Source: Actinotalea sp. Marseille-Q4924 (lineage in GTDB: Bacteria > Actinomycetota > Actinomycetes > Actinomycetales > Cellulomonadaceae). From it: 64,000 nucleotides of DNA. Under the pieces are notes generated by a model. The model did no database searches and had not been told where the DNA came from. It was given only the letters and a program-made list of their open reading frames with translations. Location: positions 620,001 through 684,000 of the forward strand of contig NZ_CAKAKB010000003.1 of NCBI RefSeq assembly GCF_916618755.1, in the 5' to 3' direction. Made by a program: the position numbers and the translations under genes. Positions 1 through 8,735 of this stretch are shown piece by piece (the first letter of the stretch is position 1; each line of letters begins with the position of its first letter).

Positions 1-489
1 GAAGGCGCCGAAGATCCGGCCCCGCAGCTCCAGGGCGTCGTCGATGCTCTTCATGCCCGGCGCGTAGCGCGCGAAGTGGTCGTTCCCGAAGTAGGACTGG
101 CCCGCGCCCGCGGCGACCACCAGGCTGTCGTAGGACGTCGTCGTCGTGCCGCCGGGCGAGGTCGAGGTGACCTGCCTCCGGGCCAGGTCCACGTCCGTCA
201 CCGTCCCCAGGAGCACGCGGGCGTTGCGCTGGCGGCGCAGCACGTCCCGCGTGGCGGGAGCCACCTCTCCCTCGGACAGGATGCCCGTGGCCACCTGGTA
301 GAGGAGGGGCTGGAACAGGTGGTGCCCGGTCGCGGCCACCAGGGTGACCTTGACCCGGCGGTCGCGTGCCAGGGCGCGCGTGGTGAACAGCCCGCCGAAG
401 CCGGAGCCCACGACGACGACGTGGTGCCGGCCGTGCCTGCCCCCGGCGGAGCGGTCGGACGGGGCGCCCGGCGTGCCCGGTGCGTGCAT
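1..489 (-). CDS. NAD(P)/FAD-dependent oxidoreductase, NDH-2 type (partial, N-terminal 163 residues)
   Basis: The start codon is an ATG at 489 and the frame stays open to the window edge, so the C-terminal part lies outside. The translation shows a Rossmann FAD-binding motif GSGFGG at about residues 28-33, then a segment reading HHLFQPLLYQVATGILS, which is characteristic of type II NADH dehydrogenases and related pyridine nucleotide-disulphide oxidoreductases. Members pass electrons from NADH to quinone at the inner face of the membrane without pumping protons. A carotenoid or sulfide:quinone oxidoreductase relative cannot be excluded from the N-terminus alone. It is divergent from the phosphodiesterase gene that follows. 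Confidence 0.8.
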   Translation of the reverse strand, partial: MHAPGTPGAPSDRSAGGRHGRHHVVVVGSGFGGLFTTRALARDRRVKVTLVAATGHHLFQPLLYQVATGILSEGEVAPATRDVLRRQRNARVLLGTVTDVDLARRQVTSTSPGGTTTTSYDSLVVAAGAGQSYFGNDHFARYAPGMKSIDDALELRGRIFGAF

Positions 490-578
490 GAGAGTCTCCT
501 CGCGTCGGTCCTCCGACCGTAGGTCGGACGGCGGTGCCCCGCGCGACGGGGAGCCATGCGCCGGGAGGAGGGGTGGGG

Positions 579-1121
579 ATGGCGTCCGAGGGTCCGGGCG
601 GCGCGTCGGTCCGGGTGCTGCTGCTGGCGGACACGCACTGGCCGCGGCGTGCCCGAGAGCTGCCCGAGCCGGTCTGGGCGGAGGTGGACCGCTGCGACGT
701 CGTCGTGCACGCCGGGGACTGGGTCGACGTCCGGCTCCTCGACGCCCTCGAGGAACGGTCGCGCCGTCTCGTGGCGTGCTGGGGCAACAACGACGGCGCC
801 GCGCTGCGGGCACGCCTGCCGGAGGTCGCCCGCGTGACGCTGGGCGGGGTCCGGGTCGCCGTGGTGCACGAGACCGGCCCCGCTGCCGGACGGGAGCGTC
901 GTGCCGACGAGGCGTACGGGTCCGACACGGACCTCCTCGTCTTCGGTCACAGCCACATCCCCTGGGACTCGACGACGCCGTCCGGGCTGCGCCTGCTCAA
1001 CCCGGGGTCCCCGACGGACCGCCGTCGCCAGCCGCACGCCACGTTCATGACCGCGCGCGTCGGCGCGGACGTGCCGGGACGTGCCGAGGTGACGCTGCAC
1101 CCGCTGCCCCGCCGGACCTGA
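579..1121 (+). CDS. Metallophosphoesterase, YfcE/MJ0936-type phosphodiesterase
   Basis: A 180-residue calcineurin-like phosphoesterase. The dimetal-site motifs appear in order: DTH (residues 18-20), GDW with D47, GNND (69-72), H97 in HETG and GHSH (123-126). This spacing matches the small YfcE/MJ0936 phosphodiesterase family, whose physiological substrates are mostly unknown. The ATG at 579 was chosen because GGAGGAGGGG lies just upstream; an in-frame ATG at 534 has no such site and would add 15 low-complexity residues. The next gene, pxpA, starts about 30 nt downstream on the same strand, but a functional link is not implied. Confidence 0.85.
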   Translation: MASEGPGGASVRVLLLADTHWPRRARELPEPVWAEVDRCDVVVHAGDWVDVRLLDALEERSRRLVACWGNNDGAALRARLPEVARVTLGGVRVAVVHETGPAAGRERRADEAYGSDTDLLVFGHSHIPWDSTTPSGLRLLNPGSPTDRRRQPHATFMTARVGADVPGRAEVTLHPLPRRT

Positions 1122-1151
1122 CGCGCGCGACGACCGACGGGGGGGTCTGCC

Positions 1152-1931
1152 GTGCCGAGGTGCGAGGCTGGGGCCGTGGACCTCAACAGCGACGTGGGTG
1201 AGTCCTTCGGGGCGTGGCGGATGGGTGACGACACCGCGGTGCTGCCGCACGTGTCCAGCGCCAACGTGGCGTGCGGCTTCCACGCCGGGGACCCGCCGAC
1301 CGCCCGGACGACCTGCGCGCTCGCCGCCCGGCACGGCGTCGTCGTCGGCGCGCACGTGTCCTACCGCGACCTCGCCGGGTTCGGGCGGCGCTTCCTGGAC
1401 GTGGAGCCCGCCGAGCTCACCGACGAGGTCGTCTACCAGATCGGGGCGCTGCAGGCGCTGGCCCGGTCCGCCGGGACGGCGGTGCGCTACGTCAAGCCGC
1501 ACGGCGCGCTGTACAACGCGATCGTCCACCACGAGCAGCACGCGGCCGCCGTCGTCCGGGCGGTGGTGGAGGTCGACCCGACGTACCCGCTGCTCGCGCT
1601 GCCGGGCAGCGCCGTGGGACGACTCGCGGAGCGCGCGGGCCTGCGGGTGGTCCTCGAGGCCTTCCCCGACCGCGGCTACACCGCGGACGGCAGGCTCGTG
1701 CCCCGGACGGCGGCCGGCGCGGTGCTGCACGAACCCGCGGACGTCGCCTCGCGTGCGGTGCGCATCGCCGTCGACGGCACCGTCCCCACCGCCGACGGCG
1801 GCACCGTGCGGCTCGACGTGGAGAGCCTCTGCGTGCACGGGGACACGCCCCGGGCGGTCGCCGTCGCCGCGGCGACGCGTGCCGCGCTGGACGCCGCCGG
1901 GGTACCGGTGTCCGGCTTCCTCCCGCCGTGA
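1152..1931 (+). CDS. pxpA: 5-oxoprolinase subunit PxpA (LamB/YcsF family)
   Basis: PxpA works with PxpB and PxpC in the ATP-dependent hydrolysis of 5-oxoproline (pyroglutamate) to glutamate in the cytoplasm. The family signature [12 protein letters not shown] is at the N-terminus, followed by [20 protein letters not shown] and VKPHGALYN, all typical of the LamB/YcsF fold, and length is normal (about 250). The GTG at 1152 gives 259 residues; a second GTG at 1176, directly before DLNSDVGE, would give 251 and is equally plausible. The stop overlaps the start of the fused pxpBC gene by 4 nt (GTGA), indicating translational coupling. Confidence 0.93.
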   Translation: MPRCEAGAVDLNSDVGESFGAWRMGDDTAVLPHVSSANVACGFHAGDPPTARTTCALAARHGVVVGAHVSYRDLAGFGRRFLDVEPAELTDEVVYQIGALQALARSAGTAVRYVKPHGALYNAIVHHEQHAAAVVRAVVEVDPTYPLLALPGSAVGRLAERAGLRVVLEAFPDRGYTADGRLVPRTAAGAVLHEPADVASRAVRIAVDGTVPTADGGTVRLDVESLCVHGDTPRAVAVAAATRAALDAAGVPVSGFLPP

Positions 1932-3580
1932 GCGAGCGCGCGCGGACCACCGGGCGCGTCCTGCCGGTGGGGGATCGTGCGCTCCTCGTGGAGTGCGACG
2001 GGTCCGCCGATGCCCTGGTCCTGTGGCGCCGCCTGCACCGGGAGCCGCCGTGCGGTGTCGTGGAACCGGTCGTCGCCGCACGCACGGTGCTGGTCCGCGT
2101 CGCGGAGGGCAGGCAGGACGCGGTGCGGTGCCTGCTCGAGGAGATCCTGGGCGAGGGTGCCGGTGACGAGGGTGCCGGGACGGGCGCGACCAGCGGGACC
2201 GCGCCCGTACCGCAGCACCGCGAGGTGGTCGTCGAGACCGTCTACGACGGCGAGGACCTGACGGAGGTGGCCGCGCACCTCGGCTGGAGCGTCGAGGAGC
2301 TCGTCGCCCGCCACGGCGCGACGGGCTGGACGTCGGCCTTCCTGGGGTTCGCGCCGGGGTTCGCGTACCTGCGGTCGGATGCCCGGTGGCCCGACGTGCC
2401 GCGGCGCGCGTCACCGCGGACCCGCGTGCCGGCGGGGAGCGTGGCGCTCGCCGGACCGTGGTCGGCGGTGTACCCGTCGGCGTCCCCGGGCGGGTGGCAG
2501 CTCGTCGGGCACACCGACGCGCCGGTGTGGGACGTGGGACGTGCGGAACCGGCGCTGCTCCTGCCGGGGACCACGGTCCGGTTCCGGCCGGTGCGGGAGC
2601 GCGCGAGGGTGGGGTGGGCCGAGCACGCGGCCCCGCCCGCCGGGCCGGCCGACGTGGCGACTCCACCGGCCGGCCCGGCCGGCGTGGCACCCCGGCCGGC
2701 CCTGGAGGTCCTGGGCACCGGTCCGCTGTGCCTCGTGCAGGATCTCGGCCGGCGGGGGTACCTCTCCCTCGGCGTCCCGACCAGCGGAGCGCTCGACCGG
2801 CGTGCTGCGGCCCGCGCGAACCGGCTGGTCGGCAACACCCGCGCGCAGGCGGTGCTCGAGGTCCTGCTCGGTGGCCTGGCCGTGCGCGCGCTCGCAGACG
2901 TCGTCGTCGCGGTGACCGGGGCTCCGGCGCCGGTCACGCTCCGCCTCGCCGACAGCGCCCTGGTGCGGCCGGGACCGGGACGCCCCGTCCTCGTCCCGGA
3001 GGGCGCGGAGCTCCACCTCGGTGCACCCGCGACCGGCCTGCGCACCTATCTCGCCGTGCGGGGTGGCCTCGACCTCCCCCTCGTCCTCGGCAGCCGCGCG
3101 ACGGACGTCCTGTCCGGTCTGGGCCCCCCACCCCTCCGTGCCGGCGACGTGCTGGGCGTGCTGCCGCCGCCGGGGGAGGCGGTCCCCGCCGGGGTGGACG
3201 ACTCGGCGTACGACGTCCCACCCGGTCCCGAGCACCAGGTGCGCGTGCTCCCCGGACCACGCGCGGACTGGCTCACCCCTGGTGCCCGCGCCCTCCTGCA
3301 CGCGCACGCGTGGACGGTGACCGACCGCTCCAACCGCGTGGGTCTGCGGCTCGCCGGTCCGGTGCTGGAGCGGGCCGAGACGTCCGAGCTGGCGAGCGAG
3401 GGCACCGTGCCCGGTGCCGTCCAGGTGCCCCCGGAGGGCCAGCCGGTGATCTTCCTCGCCGACCACCCCGTCACCGGGGGCTACCCCGTCGTCGCCGTCG
3501 TCGTCGACGCCGACCTCGACGTGCTGGGACAGGTCCGACCGGGGGAGCGGCTCCACCTCGTCGCCGTGGAGCCCGACTGA
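1928..3580 (+). CDS. Fused 5-oxoprolinase subunits PxpB-PxpC (KipI-KipA fusion)
   Basis: A 550-residue protein combining two subunits usually encoded separately. Residues about 10-225 are the PxpB/KipI (AHS1) half, with the hallmark GFAPGFAYL near residue 140. A Pro/Ala/Gly-rich linker ([17 protein letters not shown]) follows. Residues about 257-550 are the PxpC/KipA (AHS2) half, opening with QDLGRRGY and GVPTSGALD and carrying SNRVGLRL and [17 protein letters not shown]. With PxpA encoded immediately upstream (4-nt overlap) all three activities needed to open 5-oxoproline are present. The older urea amidolyase/allophanate hydrolase naming of AHS domains applies less well, since no biotin domain is present. 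Confidence 0.9.
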   Translation: MSERARTTGRVLPVGDRALLVECDGSADALVLWRRLHREPPCGVVEPVVAARTVLVRVAEGRQDAVRCLLEEILGEGAGDEGAGTGATSGTAPVPQHREVVVETVYDGEDLTEVAAHLGWSVEELVARHGATGWTSAFLGFAPGFAYLRSDARWPDVPRRASPRTRVPAGSVALAGPWSAVYPSASPGGWQLVGHTDAPVWDVGRAEPALLLPGTTVRFRPVRERARVGWAEHAAPPAGPADVATPPAGPAGVAPRPALEVLGTGPLCLVQDLGRRGYLSLGVPTSGALDRRAAARANRLVGNTRAQAVLEVLLGGLAVRALADVVVAVTGAPAPVTLRLADSALVRPGPGRPVLVPEGAELHLGAPATGLRTYLAVRGGLDLPLVLGSRATDVLSGLGPPPLRAGDVLGVLPPPGEAVPAGVDDSAYDVPPGPEHQVRVLPGPRADWLTPGARALLHAHAWTVTDRSNRVGLRLAGPVLERAETSELASEGTVPGAVQVPPEGQPVIFLADHPVTGGYPVVAVVVDADLDVLGQVRPGERLHLVAVEPD

Positions 3581-3669
3581 CCGGCCGCCGCGCTTGCGGT
3601 GACCGCCGCCGGGTGGTGGCGTGGTTGCGCCCGGTGAGCCAGCCGATGCCGGACGACCGAGGAGGACCG

Positions 3670-4536
3670 ATGACCGCCACGGCGGAGCAGGTGACCGACG
3701 CCATCACCTACCACGGCGAGGGGCCGTGCTGGTGGCCCGGATGGGGCGGCCTGCGCTGGGTCGACATGCTCGCCGGCGACCTGCTGACGCTCCGGCCGGG
3801 CGGACGGGTCGACCGGCTGCACGTCGGCGAGGTGGCGGCCTTCGTGCGGCCGCGGACGGCCGGCGGCTACATCGTGGCCGTGGAGCGGGGCATCGCCCTC
3901 GCGGACGGGCCCGACGACGTCCCGGTGCCGCTGCCCCCTCTGTGGGACGACGCCGGCGTGCGCATGAACGACGGCGGGTGCGACCCCGAGGGGAACCTCT
4001 GGGCCGGCTCGATGGCCTACGACGCACGCCCCGGCGGCGGGGACCTGTGGCGGGTGGACACGCGTGGGCGGGGGGCCGTCGTGCTGCGCGGGACGACCAT
4101 CGCCAACGGCATCGCGTTCCCGTCCGACGGCGGGCCGGCGTGGTTCAACGACAGCGGTGAGGGCAGGACGGACCGCCTGCGGCCCGGGACCCCGCGGTGG
4201 GCCGACGTGGGGCCTGAGAGCCTCGACCGGTCGACGGTCCACCGCCCGGACGACGGGGTGCCGGACGGTCTCGTCCTCGACGCCGAGGGGTGCGTGTGGA
4301 CCGCCCTGCACGGGGCGGGCCGGGTGGTCCGGCTCTCGCCCGACGGCGCGGTGCTCGACGCGGTCACCGTGCCGGCCCACCAGGTCACGGCCTGCACCCT
4401 GGGCGGCGACGACCTCCGCGACCTCTACATCACGACGTCGCGCGAGAACCTCGAGGAGCCCGAGGCGCAGGCGGGCGCCCTCTTCCGGGTGCGGGTGGAC
4501 GTGCCGGGCGTCCCGGTGCTGCCGTTCGGGGGCTGA
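3670..4536 (+). CDS. SMP-30/gluconolactonase/LRE family protein
   Basis: A 288-residue six-bladed beta-propeller of the regucalcin/gluconolactonase family, which hydrolyse sugar lactones or related esters with one divalent metal. Expected metal ligands are visible: E in GEGPCWW near residue 17, N in TIANGIAFPSDG near 148 and D in GVPDGLVLDAEG near 199. The family motif RMNDGGCDPEGNLWAGSMAY and the C-terminal PFGG are present. The ATG at 3670 follows a strong GAGGAGG site. The substrate cannot be deduced; no sugar operon surrounds it. Transcription probably ends at the hairpin directly after the stop. Confidence 0.88.
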   Translation: MTATAEQVTDAITYHGEGPCWWPGWGGLRWVDMLAGDLLTLRPGGRVDRLHVGEVAAFVRPRTAGGYIVAVERGIALADGPDDVPVPLPPLWDDAGVRMNDGGCDPEGNLWAGSMAYDARPGGGDLWRVDTRGRGAVVLRGTTIANGIAFPSDGGPAWFNDSGEGRTDRLRPGTPRWADVGPESLDRSTVHRPDDGVPDGLVLDAEGCVWTALHGAGRVVRLSPDGAVLDAVTVPAHQVTACTLGGDDLRDLYITTSRENLEEPEAQAGALFRVRVDVPGVPVLPFGG

Positions 4537-4538
4537 GC

Positions 4539-4588
4539 CCACGACGACGGCGGGTGGCCCCGTGGGGGCCCGCCCGCCGTCGTCGTGG
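4539..4588. terminator. Bidirectional intrinsic terminator hairpin
   Basis: Positions 4539-4554 and 4573-4588 form a perfect 16-bp stem; the loop itself contains a second GGCCCC/GGGGCC pairing. It lies between the convergent SMP-30 gene and the His-rich small gene and would serve both. There is no clear T-tract, as is common in high-GC actinobacteria. Confidence 0.75.
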
Positions 4589-4620
4589 TGCGCTCCGGAC
4601 TGCGGGTCCAGAGCGTGGCG

Positions 4621-4875
4621 TCAGCCGAGGTGACCCTCGCCGCGGTGTGCGCCGCGGTCGTGGTCATGGTCGTGCGCATGGTCGTGGCCGTGGTGGTCGT
4701 GGTCGTCGTGGGGCACCGTCGAGCCGGGCTGGGGGCCCGGAGACGGAGCGCCGTCGATCGGGTTGGCCGCGTGCGAGGGGTCCGTCAGGGGGTCGATGAT
4801 CTCCGGGGGGTTCTCCTCGCGCCCGCCGCCCGGGTTCGTCGTGCCGGTCACCGGCACATCGCGGTGGTGGTCCAT
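4621..4875 (-). CDS. Small histidine/aspartate-rich protein, function unknown
   Basis: An 84-residue hydrophilic protein with no signal peptide or membrane segment. The N-terminal half is Pro/Gly/Asn-rich (for example NPPEIIDPLTDPSHAANP). The C-terminal third is an alternating His-Asp tract (HDDHDHHGHDHAHDHDHD) that could chelate Zn, Ni, Co or Mn. The ATG at 4875 is preceded by GGGAGGA at a suitable distance, which argues that it is a real gene. I do not recognise a named family. A metal store or chaperone is a guess from composition alone. Convergent with the SMP-30 gene, with a shared terminator between them. Confidence 0.6.
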   Translation of the reverse strand: MDHHRDVPVTGTTNPGGGREENPPEIIDPLTDPSHAANPIDGAPSPGPQPGSTVPHDDHDHHGHDHAHDHDHDRGAHRGEGHLG

Positions 4876-4931
4876 GGTGGTCCTCCCGTCGTCCGCGTGC
4901 GCCCTCGGTCTCGGGCGCACGACGTTCACGA

Positions 4932-5378
4932 TCAGACTGTGCTCGTCGGTGCGTTCCCGCAAGCGGGGGCGGGGTCGCGGAAGGTGCAGTCGGTCGCCAG
5001 TCTGAGCCACACGACCTTGCCGCCGGTCGTCCGGTCGCGCTCGACACCCCAGTCCTCGCAGAGCCGCTCGACCAGTCGCATGCCGTGCCCACCGAGGTGG
5101 GCCGGCCGCCCGGCGTCCACCACGGGGGCGTCCACGCTGCTGTCCGCGACCTCCATGCGCAGGACGGACCCCTCGGCACGGACCGCGACGCGCACGACGC
5201 CCCCCGGACCGCCGAACTTGACCGCGTTGGTGATCAGCTCGGAGGCGAGCAGCTCCACGACGGCCAGCGTGCGGGGTCCGACGCCGAGCTCCCGCGCGGC
5301 GCCGACGGCGAAGGAGCGACCGCGGCGGATCGAGTCGCCGGTCGCGTCGAACGTGACCTGCTGGAGCGGAGCCTGCAT
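4932..5378 (-). CDS. ATP-binding protein, RsbW-like anti-sigma/serine kinase fold (HATPase_c_2)
   Basis: A 148-residue single-domain GHKL ATPase. The N-box ELITNAVKFG lies near residues 67-76 (E and N bind Mg-ATP), the G1 box is the VADSS segment, and HGMRLVERL plus GGKVVWLRL form the G2 region and final strand. Stand-alone proteins of this type in actinobacteria act as anti-sigma factors or regulatory kinases and can inhibit a SigF-like factor. No sigma factor or anti-anti-sigma gene is adjacent, so the partner is unknown. An AGGC-type site (CCGAGGCCCC) precedes the ATG. Confidence 0.8.
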   Translation of the reverse strand: MQAPLQQVTFDATGDSIRRGRSFAVGAARELGVGPRTLAVVELLASELITNAVKFGGPGGVVRVAVRAEGSVLRMEVADSSVDAPVVDAGRPAHLGGHGMRLVERLCEDWGVERDRTTGGKVVWLRLATDCTFRDPAPACGNAPTSTV

Positions 5379-5462
5379 GGGGCCTCGGGTCGGGGAGGGG
5401 AGGGCTCCAGCACGCTAGCAGAGGGCCGGACGCCCGGGGCGCGGAGGAGGCCGGCTCCGGTC

Positions 5463-6890
5463 TCAGGCCTGCCGCGCGGCGCCGGCCTCGCGCCCCGGTC
5501 CCTCGATGCCGGCCTCGCCGGGCGGCGGGGCACCGACGTGGTCGTGTCGCCGGTGAGGGTCGTCCGTGGGCACCTCGCCGGCACCTGCGTCGACGCGGTC
5601 GGGGCCGGTCGAGGCGGTGCGCGCGGTGATCGGGCGCACGAGCAGCCGTGTGATCCGCCGGTTCTGGACCTCGGTGACGACCACCTCCTGCGTGCCGACG
5701 ACGACGACGTCGCCCTCCACGGCGAGCCGCCCCAGCCGGTCCAGCACGAAGCCGGCCGCCGTCTCGTACGGTCCGTCCTCCAGCTCGACGCCCGTCCGCT
5801 CGGAGAACTCCTCGATGGTCAGGCCCGCGTCGATCGCCGTCGGGCCGCCGGGCAGGTCGTCACGCCTGTCGTCGAGGTCGTACTCGTCCCGGATGTCACC
5901 CACGAGCTCCTCGACCAGGTCCTCGAGCGTCACGATCCCGTCGGTGCCGCCGTACTCGTCCACGACGACGGCGATGTGGATCCCCTCACGCCGCATCCGC
6001 GACAGGGACGGCAGGACGCGGTTCGTCGACGGCAGGTGCAGGACCTCGCGGGCGAGGCGGCGGACCGTCGTCGTCGCCGGTGCGCCGAGCAGGTCACGGA
6101 CGTGGAGGAAGCCGATGACGTCGTCGAAGTCCTCGCCGGTCACCGGGTAGCGCGAGTACGGCTTGTCGCCGACCTCCTGGACCGCCTCGGCCACCGTGAG
6201 GCGGGCCGGGAGGAAGGCCACCTCACCGCGAGGGCGCATGACCTCGCTCAGGGAGCGGTCGGCGGCGTCGAAGACGTCGTTGAGGATGCGTCGCTCGTCG
6301 TCGGCGAGGCCCTCGTGCGCGATGACGAGGTCCCGCAGCTCCTCGTCGGTCATCTCCTCGGACGTCGCGCGCGGGTCGCCGCCGAGGAGCCGGATCACGG
6401 CGTTCGTCGAGACGGACAGCAGCCAGATCACCGGCCGCATGAGCCCGGCGAAGCGGTCCAGGGGCGGTCCGACGACGAGCGCGACCGTGCCGGCGCGCTG
6501 CAGCGCGAGGCGCTTCGGCACGAGCTCGCCGAGCACGAGGGAGAGGTACGCGATGACGAGGGTGAGGGCCACGAGCGCGACGGGCTCGGAGGCGCCGGAG
6601 GGCACCCCGGCCTCCTCGAGCACGGGGACGAAGTCCGGCGCGAGGGTCGAGGCGCCGTAGGCCGCGGAGAAGAACCCCGCGACGGTGACGCCGATCTGGA
6701 CGGCCGCGAGGAACCGGTTCGGGTTGCGGGCGACGGCGGCCACGCGTGCCCCGCGGTGGCCCTGCTTCTCCAGCCGGTTGACCTGGCTCTCCCGGAGCGA
6801 GACCAGGGCGAGCTCCGTGCCGGCGAAGACACCGCCCAGCAGGATGAACCCCAGGACCAGCGCGATGTTGGTCAGCGTGTCCTGGTCCAT
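5463..6890 (-). CDS. CNNM/HlyC-CorC family transporter-like protein (DUF21-CBS-CorC_HlyC)
   Basis: A 475-residue membrane protein. The N-terminal DUF21 domain holds several hydrophobic segments, starting with LTNIALVLGFILLGGVFAG and including a stretch near residues 65-90 and two around 125-175. It is followed by a cytoplasmic CBS pair (MRPRGEVAFLPARLTVAEA; VVVDEYGGTDGIVTLEDLVE) and a C-terminal transporter-associated HlyC/CorC domain with AGFVLDRLGRL. CNNM/CorB relatives export Mg2+ in a Mg-ATP-regulated way; the historical name hemolysin is misleading. The last 60 residues are a poorly conserved tail. Start at ATG 6890. Confidence 0.9.
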   Translation of the reverse strand: MDQDTLTNIALVLGFILLGGVFAGTELALVSLRESQVNRLEKQGHRGARVAAVARNPNRFLAAVQIGVTVAGFFSAAYGASTLAPDFVPVLEEAGVPSGASEPVALVALTLVIAYLSLVLGELVPKRLALQRAGTVALVVGPPLDRFAGLMRPVIWLLSVSTNAVIRLLGGDPRATSEEMTDEELRDLVIAHEGLADDERRILNDVFDAADRSLSEVMRPRGEVAFLPARLTVAEAVQEVGDKPYSRYPVTGEDFDDVIGFLHVRDLLGAPATTTVRRLAREVLHLPSTNRVLPSLSRMRREGIHIAVVVDEYGGTDGIVTLEDLVEELVGDIRDEYDLDDRRDDLPGGPTAIDAGLTIEEFSERTGVELEDGPYETAAGFVLDRLGRLAVEGDVVVVGTQEVVVTEVQNRRITRLLVRPITARTASTGPDRVDAGAGEVPTDDPHRRHDHVGAPPPGEAGIEGPGREAGAARQA

Positions 6891-7098
6891 GCCGCACCCC
6901 CTCGGGTGAGCGGTGGCCCGCTCGGTCGGGGGGTGCCGGGACTGCAGGGATCATCCATGGCACGAGTGAACGAAAACCAGGGGCTCCACGTCAAACGGTG
7001 AGGCCCCTCGGCAGCACGTGACGGCCGGTGGCCCTCCGCGCGACCGGCACTCCCTGAGGAACTGTGGACACCCGCGTGCCGATGATCGACGGGTCACC

Positions 7099-7104
7099 TA
7101 TCCT
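7099..7104 (+). promoter_or_regulatory. Candidate -10 element (TATCCT) for the first terC
   Basis: TATCCT lies about 60 nt before the proposed start, in the 274-nt interval (6891-7164) between the divergent CNNM-family gene and terC. No convincing -35 is visible, and this interval lacks the GGGGAGTA motif that marks the manganese riboswitch before the second terC. Confidence 0.4.
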
Positions 7105-7164
7105 CGACGGGCCGTTCCGGGCGTGCCACGCCGGCCGGCCCGCCCCGACGACCAGGAGATGCCC

Positions 7165-8262
7165 GTGCTCGCTCTCGAGACGTCCCCCGTGCCCGGATCC
7201 GGGATCACCTCGGTCGCCGACCCTCTCCTGTGGGGTCTGACGATCGCCGGCGTGCTGGCGCTCCTCGTCATGGACTTCGTCATCACGCGCAAGCCCCACG
7301 AGGTCTCCATGAAGGAGGCCGTGGGCTGGAGCGTCTTCTACATCGCACTGCCCCTGACGTTCGGAGCCTGGATCTGGGCCCGGTTCGGTTCCCAGACCGG
7401 CGTCGAGTACCTCACCGGCTACCTGGTGGAGAAGTCCCTGTCGGTCGACAACCTGTTCGTGTTCATGCTGCTGCTGTCGGCGTTCGCGGTCCCCGCAGCC
7501 CTGCAGCAGCGTGTCCTGCTCTTCGGCATCGCCGGGGCGCTGGTCCTGCGCGGCATCTTCATCGCGCTCGGCGCCGCCGTCCTGGCGAACCTCTCCTTCG
7601 CGTTCCTGATCTTCGGTGCCATCCTGCTCCTCACGGCGGTGAAGATCCTGCGCGACCAGCTCTCCGAGGGCAGCCATGACATGGACGTCTCGGAGATGCG
7701 GTCCGTCAAGCTCATCCGTCGCTTCATGCCGGTGACCGACGACTACCGCGGCCCGCGCCTCAGCGTGCGTGAGGACGGCAAGCGCATGCTCACGCCGCTC
7801 GCCGTGGTGGTCACCGCGGTGTTCGCCACCGACGTCGTCTTCGCCGTCGACTCCGTCCCGGCCGTGTACGGCATCACGGGCGACCCGTACCTCGTCTTCG
7901 CGACGAACGCGTTCGCCCTGCTCGGCCTGCGCGCCCTCTACTTCGTGCTCCAGGGCGCGCTGAGCAAGCTCGTGCACCTCGGGTACGGCCTGGCCGCGAT
8001 CCTCGGGTTCATCGGCGTCAAGCTCGTGCTGCACTGGGCGCACGGGGTGTGGCCCGGCGTCCCCGAGATCCCGACCGTGCTGTCGCTGCTCGTCATCCTC
8101 GTGGTGCTCGCGGTCGTCACGGCGACCAGCCTCTACGCGACGCGCGACGTCGAGGACCCCCAGGGCTCCGCGCACCTCGCCGAGCCGGGTCACCGCCGTG
8201 ACCACCACGACGCCGGGACCGCCGCCGACGACGCCGCGCCGGGCCGCGACCGGCGAGCCTGA
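7165..8262 (+). CDS. TerC family integral membrane protein (first copy)
   Basis: A 365-residue polytopic protein of the TerC/Alx family, linked to tellurium resistance and, in characterised bacterial members, to Mn2+ export. Family motifs are VEKSLSVDNLFVF near residue 90, FATDVVFAVDSVPAVYGIT and FVFATNAFALLGLRALYF-like segments; membrane-embedded Asp residues in these motifs are the likely metal ligands. AGGAG at 7154-7158 sits 6 nt before a GTG at 7165, whereas the ATG at 7159 directly abuts it, so GTG is preferred. The C-terminal tail is His/Asp/Arg-rich (HRRDHHDAG). A paralogue lies at 28188. Confidence 0.9.
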   Translation: MLALETSPVPGSGITSVADPLLWGLTIAGVLALLVMDFVITRKPHEVSMKEAVGWSVFYIALPLTFGAWIWARFGSQTGVEYLTGYLVEKSLSVDNLFVFMLLLSAFAVPAALQQRVLLFGIAGALVLRGIFIALGAAVLANLSFAFLIFGAILLLTAVKILRDQLSEGSHDMDVSEMRSVKLIRRFMPVTDDYRGPRLSVREDGKRMLTPLAVVVTAVFATDVVFAVDSVPAVYGITGDPYLVFATNAFALLGLRALYFVLQGALSKLVHLGYGLAAILGFIGVKLVLHWAHGVWPGVPEIPTVLSLLVILVVLAVVTATSLYATRDVEDPQGSAHLAEPGHRRDHHDAGTAADDAAPGRDRRA

Positions 8263-8383
8263 CGGTGCGGGCGGGGTGCGGACGACGCGCCCCGTCGGTG
8301 GGCGGCCCGTGCATGCCGGCACGGGATGCCGCCGCCACGCGGGCGTGCTGGGATGGTGATCACGTCGATGCGGAGGAGGCACC

Positions 8384-8725
8384 ATGCCGGACCTGGTCGC
8401 GATGGGCCGCCAGCACCTGGACCTGGCCCGGGCGGGGGAGCACGGCCGCAGCGCCGAGATGCTCGTCCACGACGGCGTGCTGCGGCAGACGGTCATCGCC
8501 ATCGTGGGCGGGGGCGAGCTCGGTGAGCACAACTCCCCCCATGCCGCGAGCATCCAGGTGCTCCTCGGTCGGGTCGAGGTCACCGGGCAGCCCAGCACGG
8601 TCGTCGAGGAGGGCCACCTGGTCGAGCTGACGCACCAGCGGCACGCTGTCACCGCCCTGGAGGACAGCGTGTTCCTCCTCACGACGGTGACCGGCCTGGA
8701 GGCGGATCAGATCGGCCGCGCGTGA
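8384..8725 (+). CDS. Cupin-domain protein
   Basis: A 113-residue single-domain small beta-barrel. The pattern GELGEHNSPHAASIQVLLGRVEV followed by VVEEGHLVELTHQRHAVTALEDS fits the two cupin motifs, with His residues in both as possible metal ligands. Similar small cupins are of unknown substrate and can be regulatory or isomerase-like. A strong GGAGGAGG precedes the ATG at 8384. It stands alone between terC and the minus-strand hydrolase. Confidence 0.75.
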   Translation: MPDLVAMGRQHLDLARAGEHGRSAEMLVHDGVLRQTVIAIVGGGELGEHNSPHAASIQVLLGRVEVTGQPSTVVEEGHLVELTHQRHAVTALEDSVFLLTTVTGLEADQIGRA

Positions 8726-8735
8726 CTGCGGGCGG

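Noticed and set aside
6891-7158. A second manganese riboswitch before the first terC
   Set aside because: No GGGGAGTA, no ATCGTCA segment and no P1 pairing could be found in this interval.
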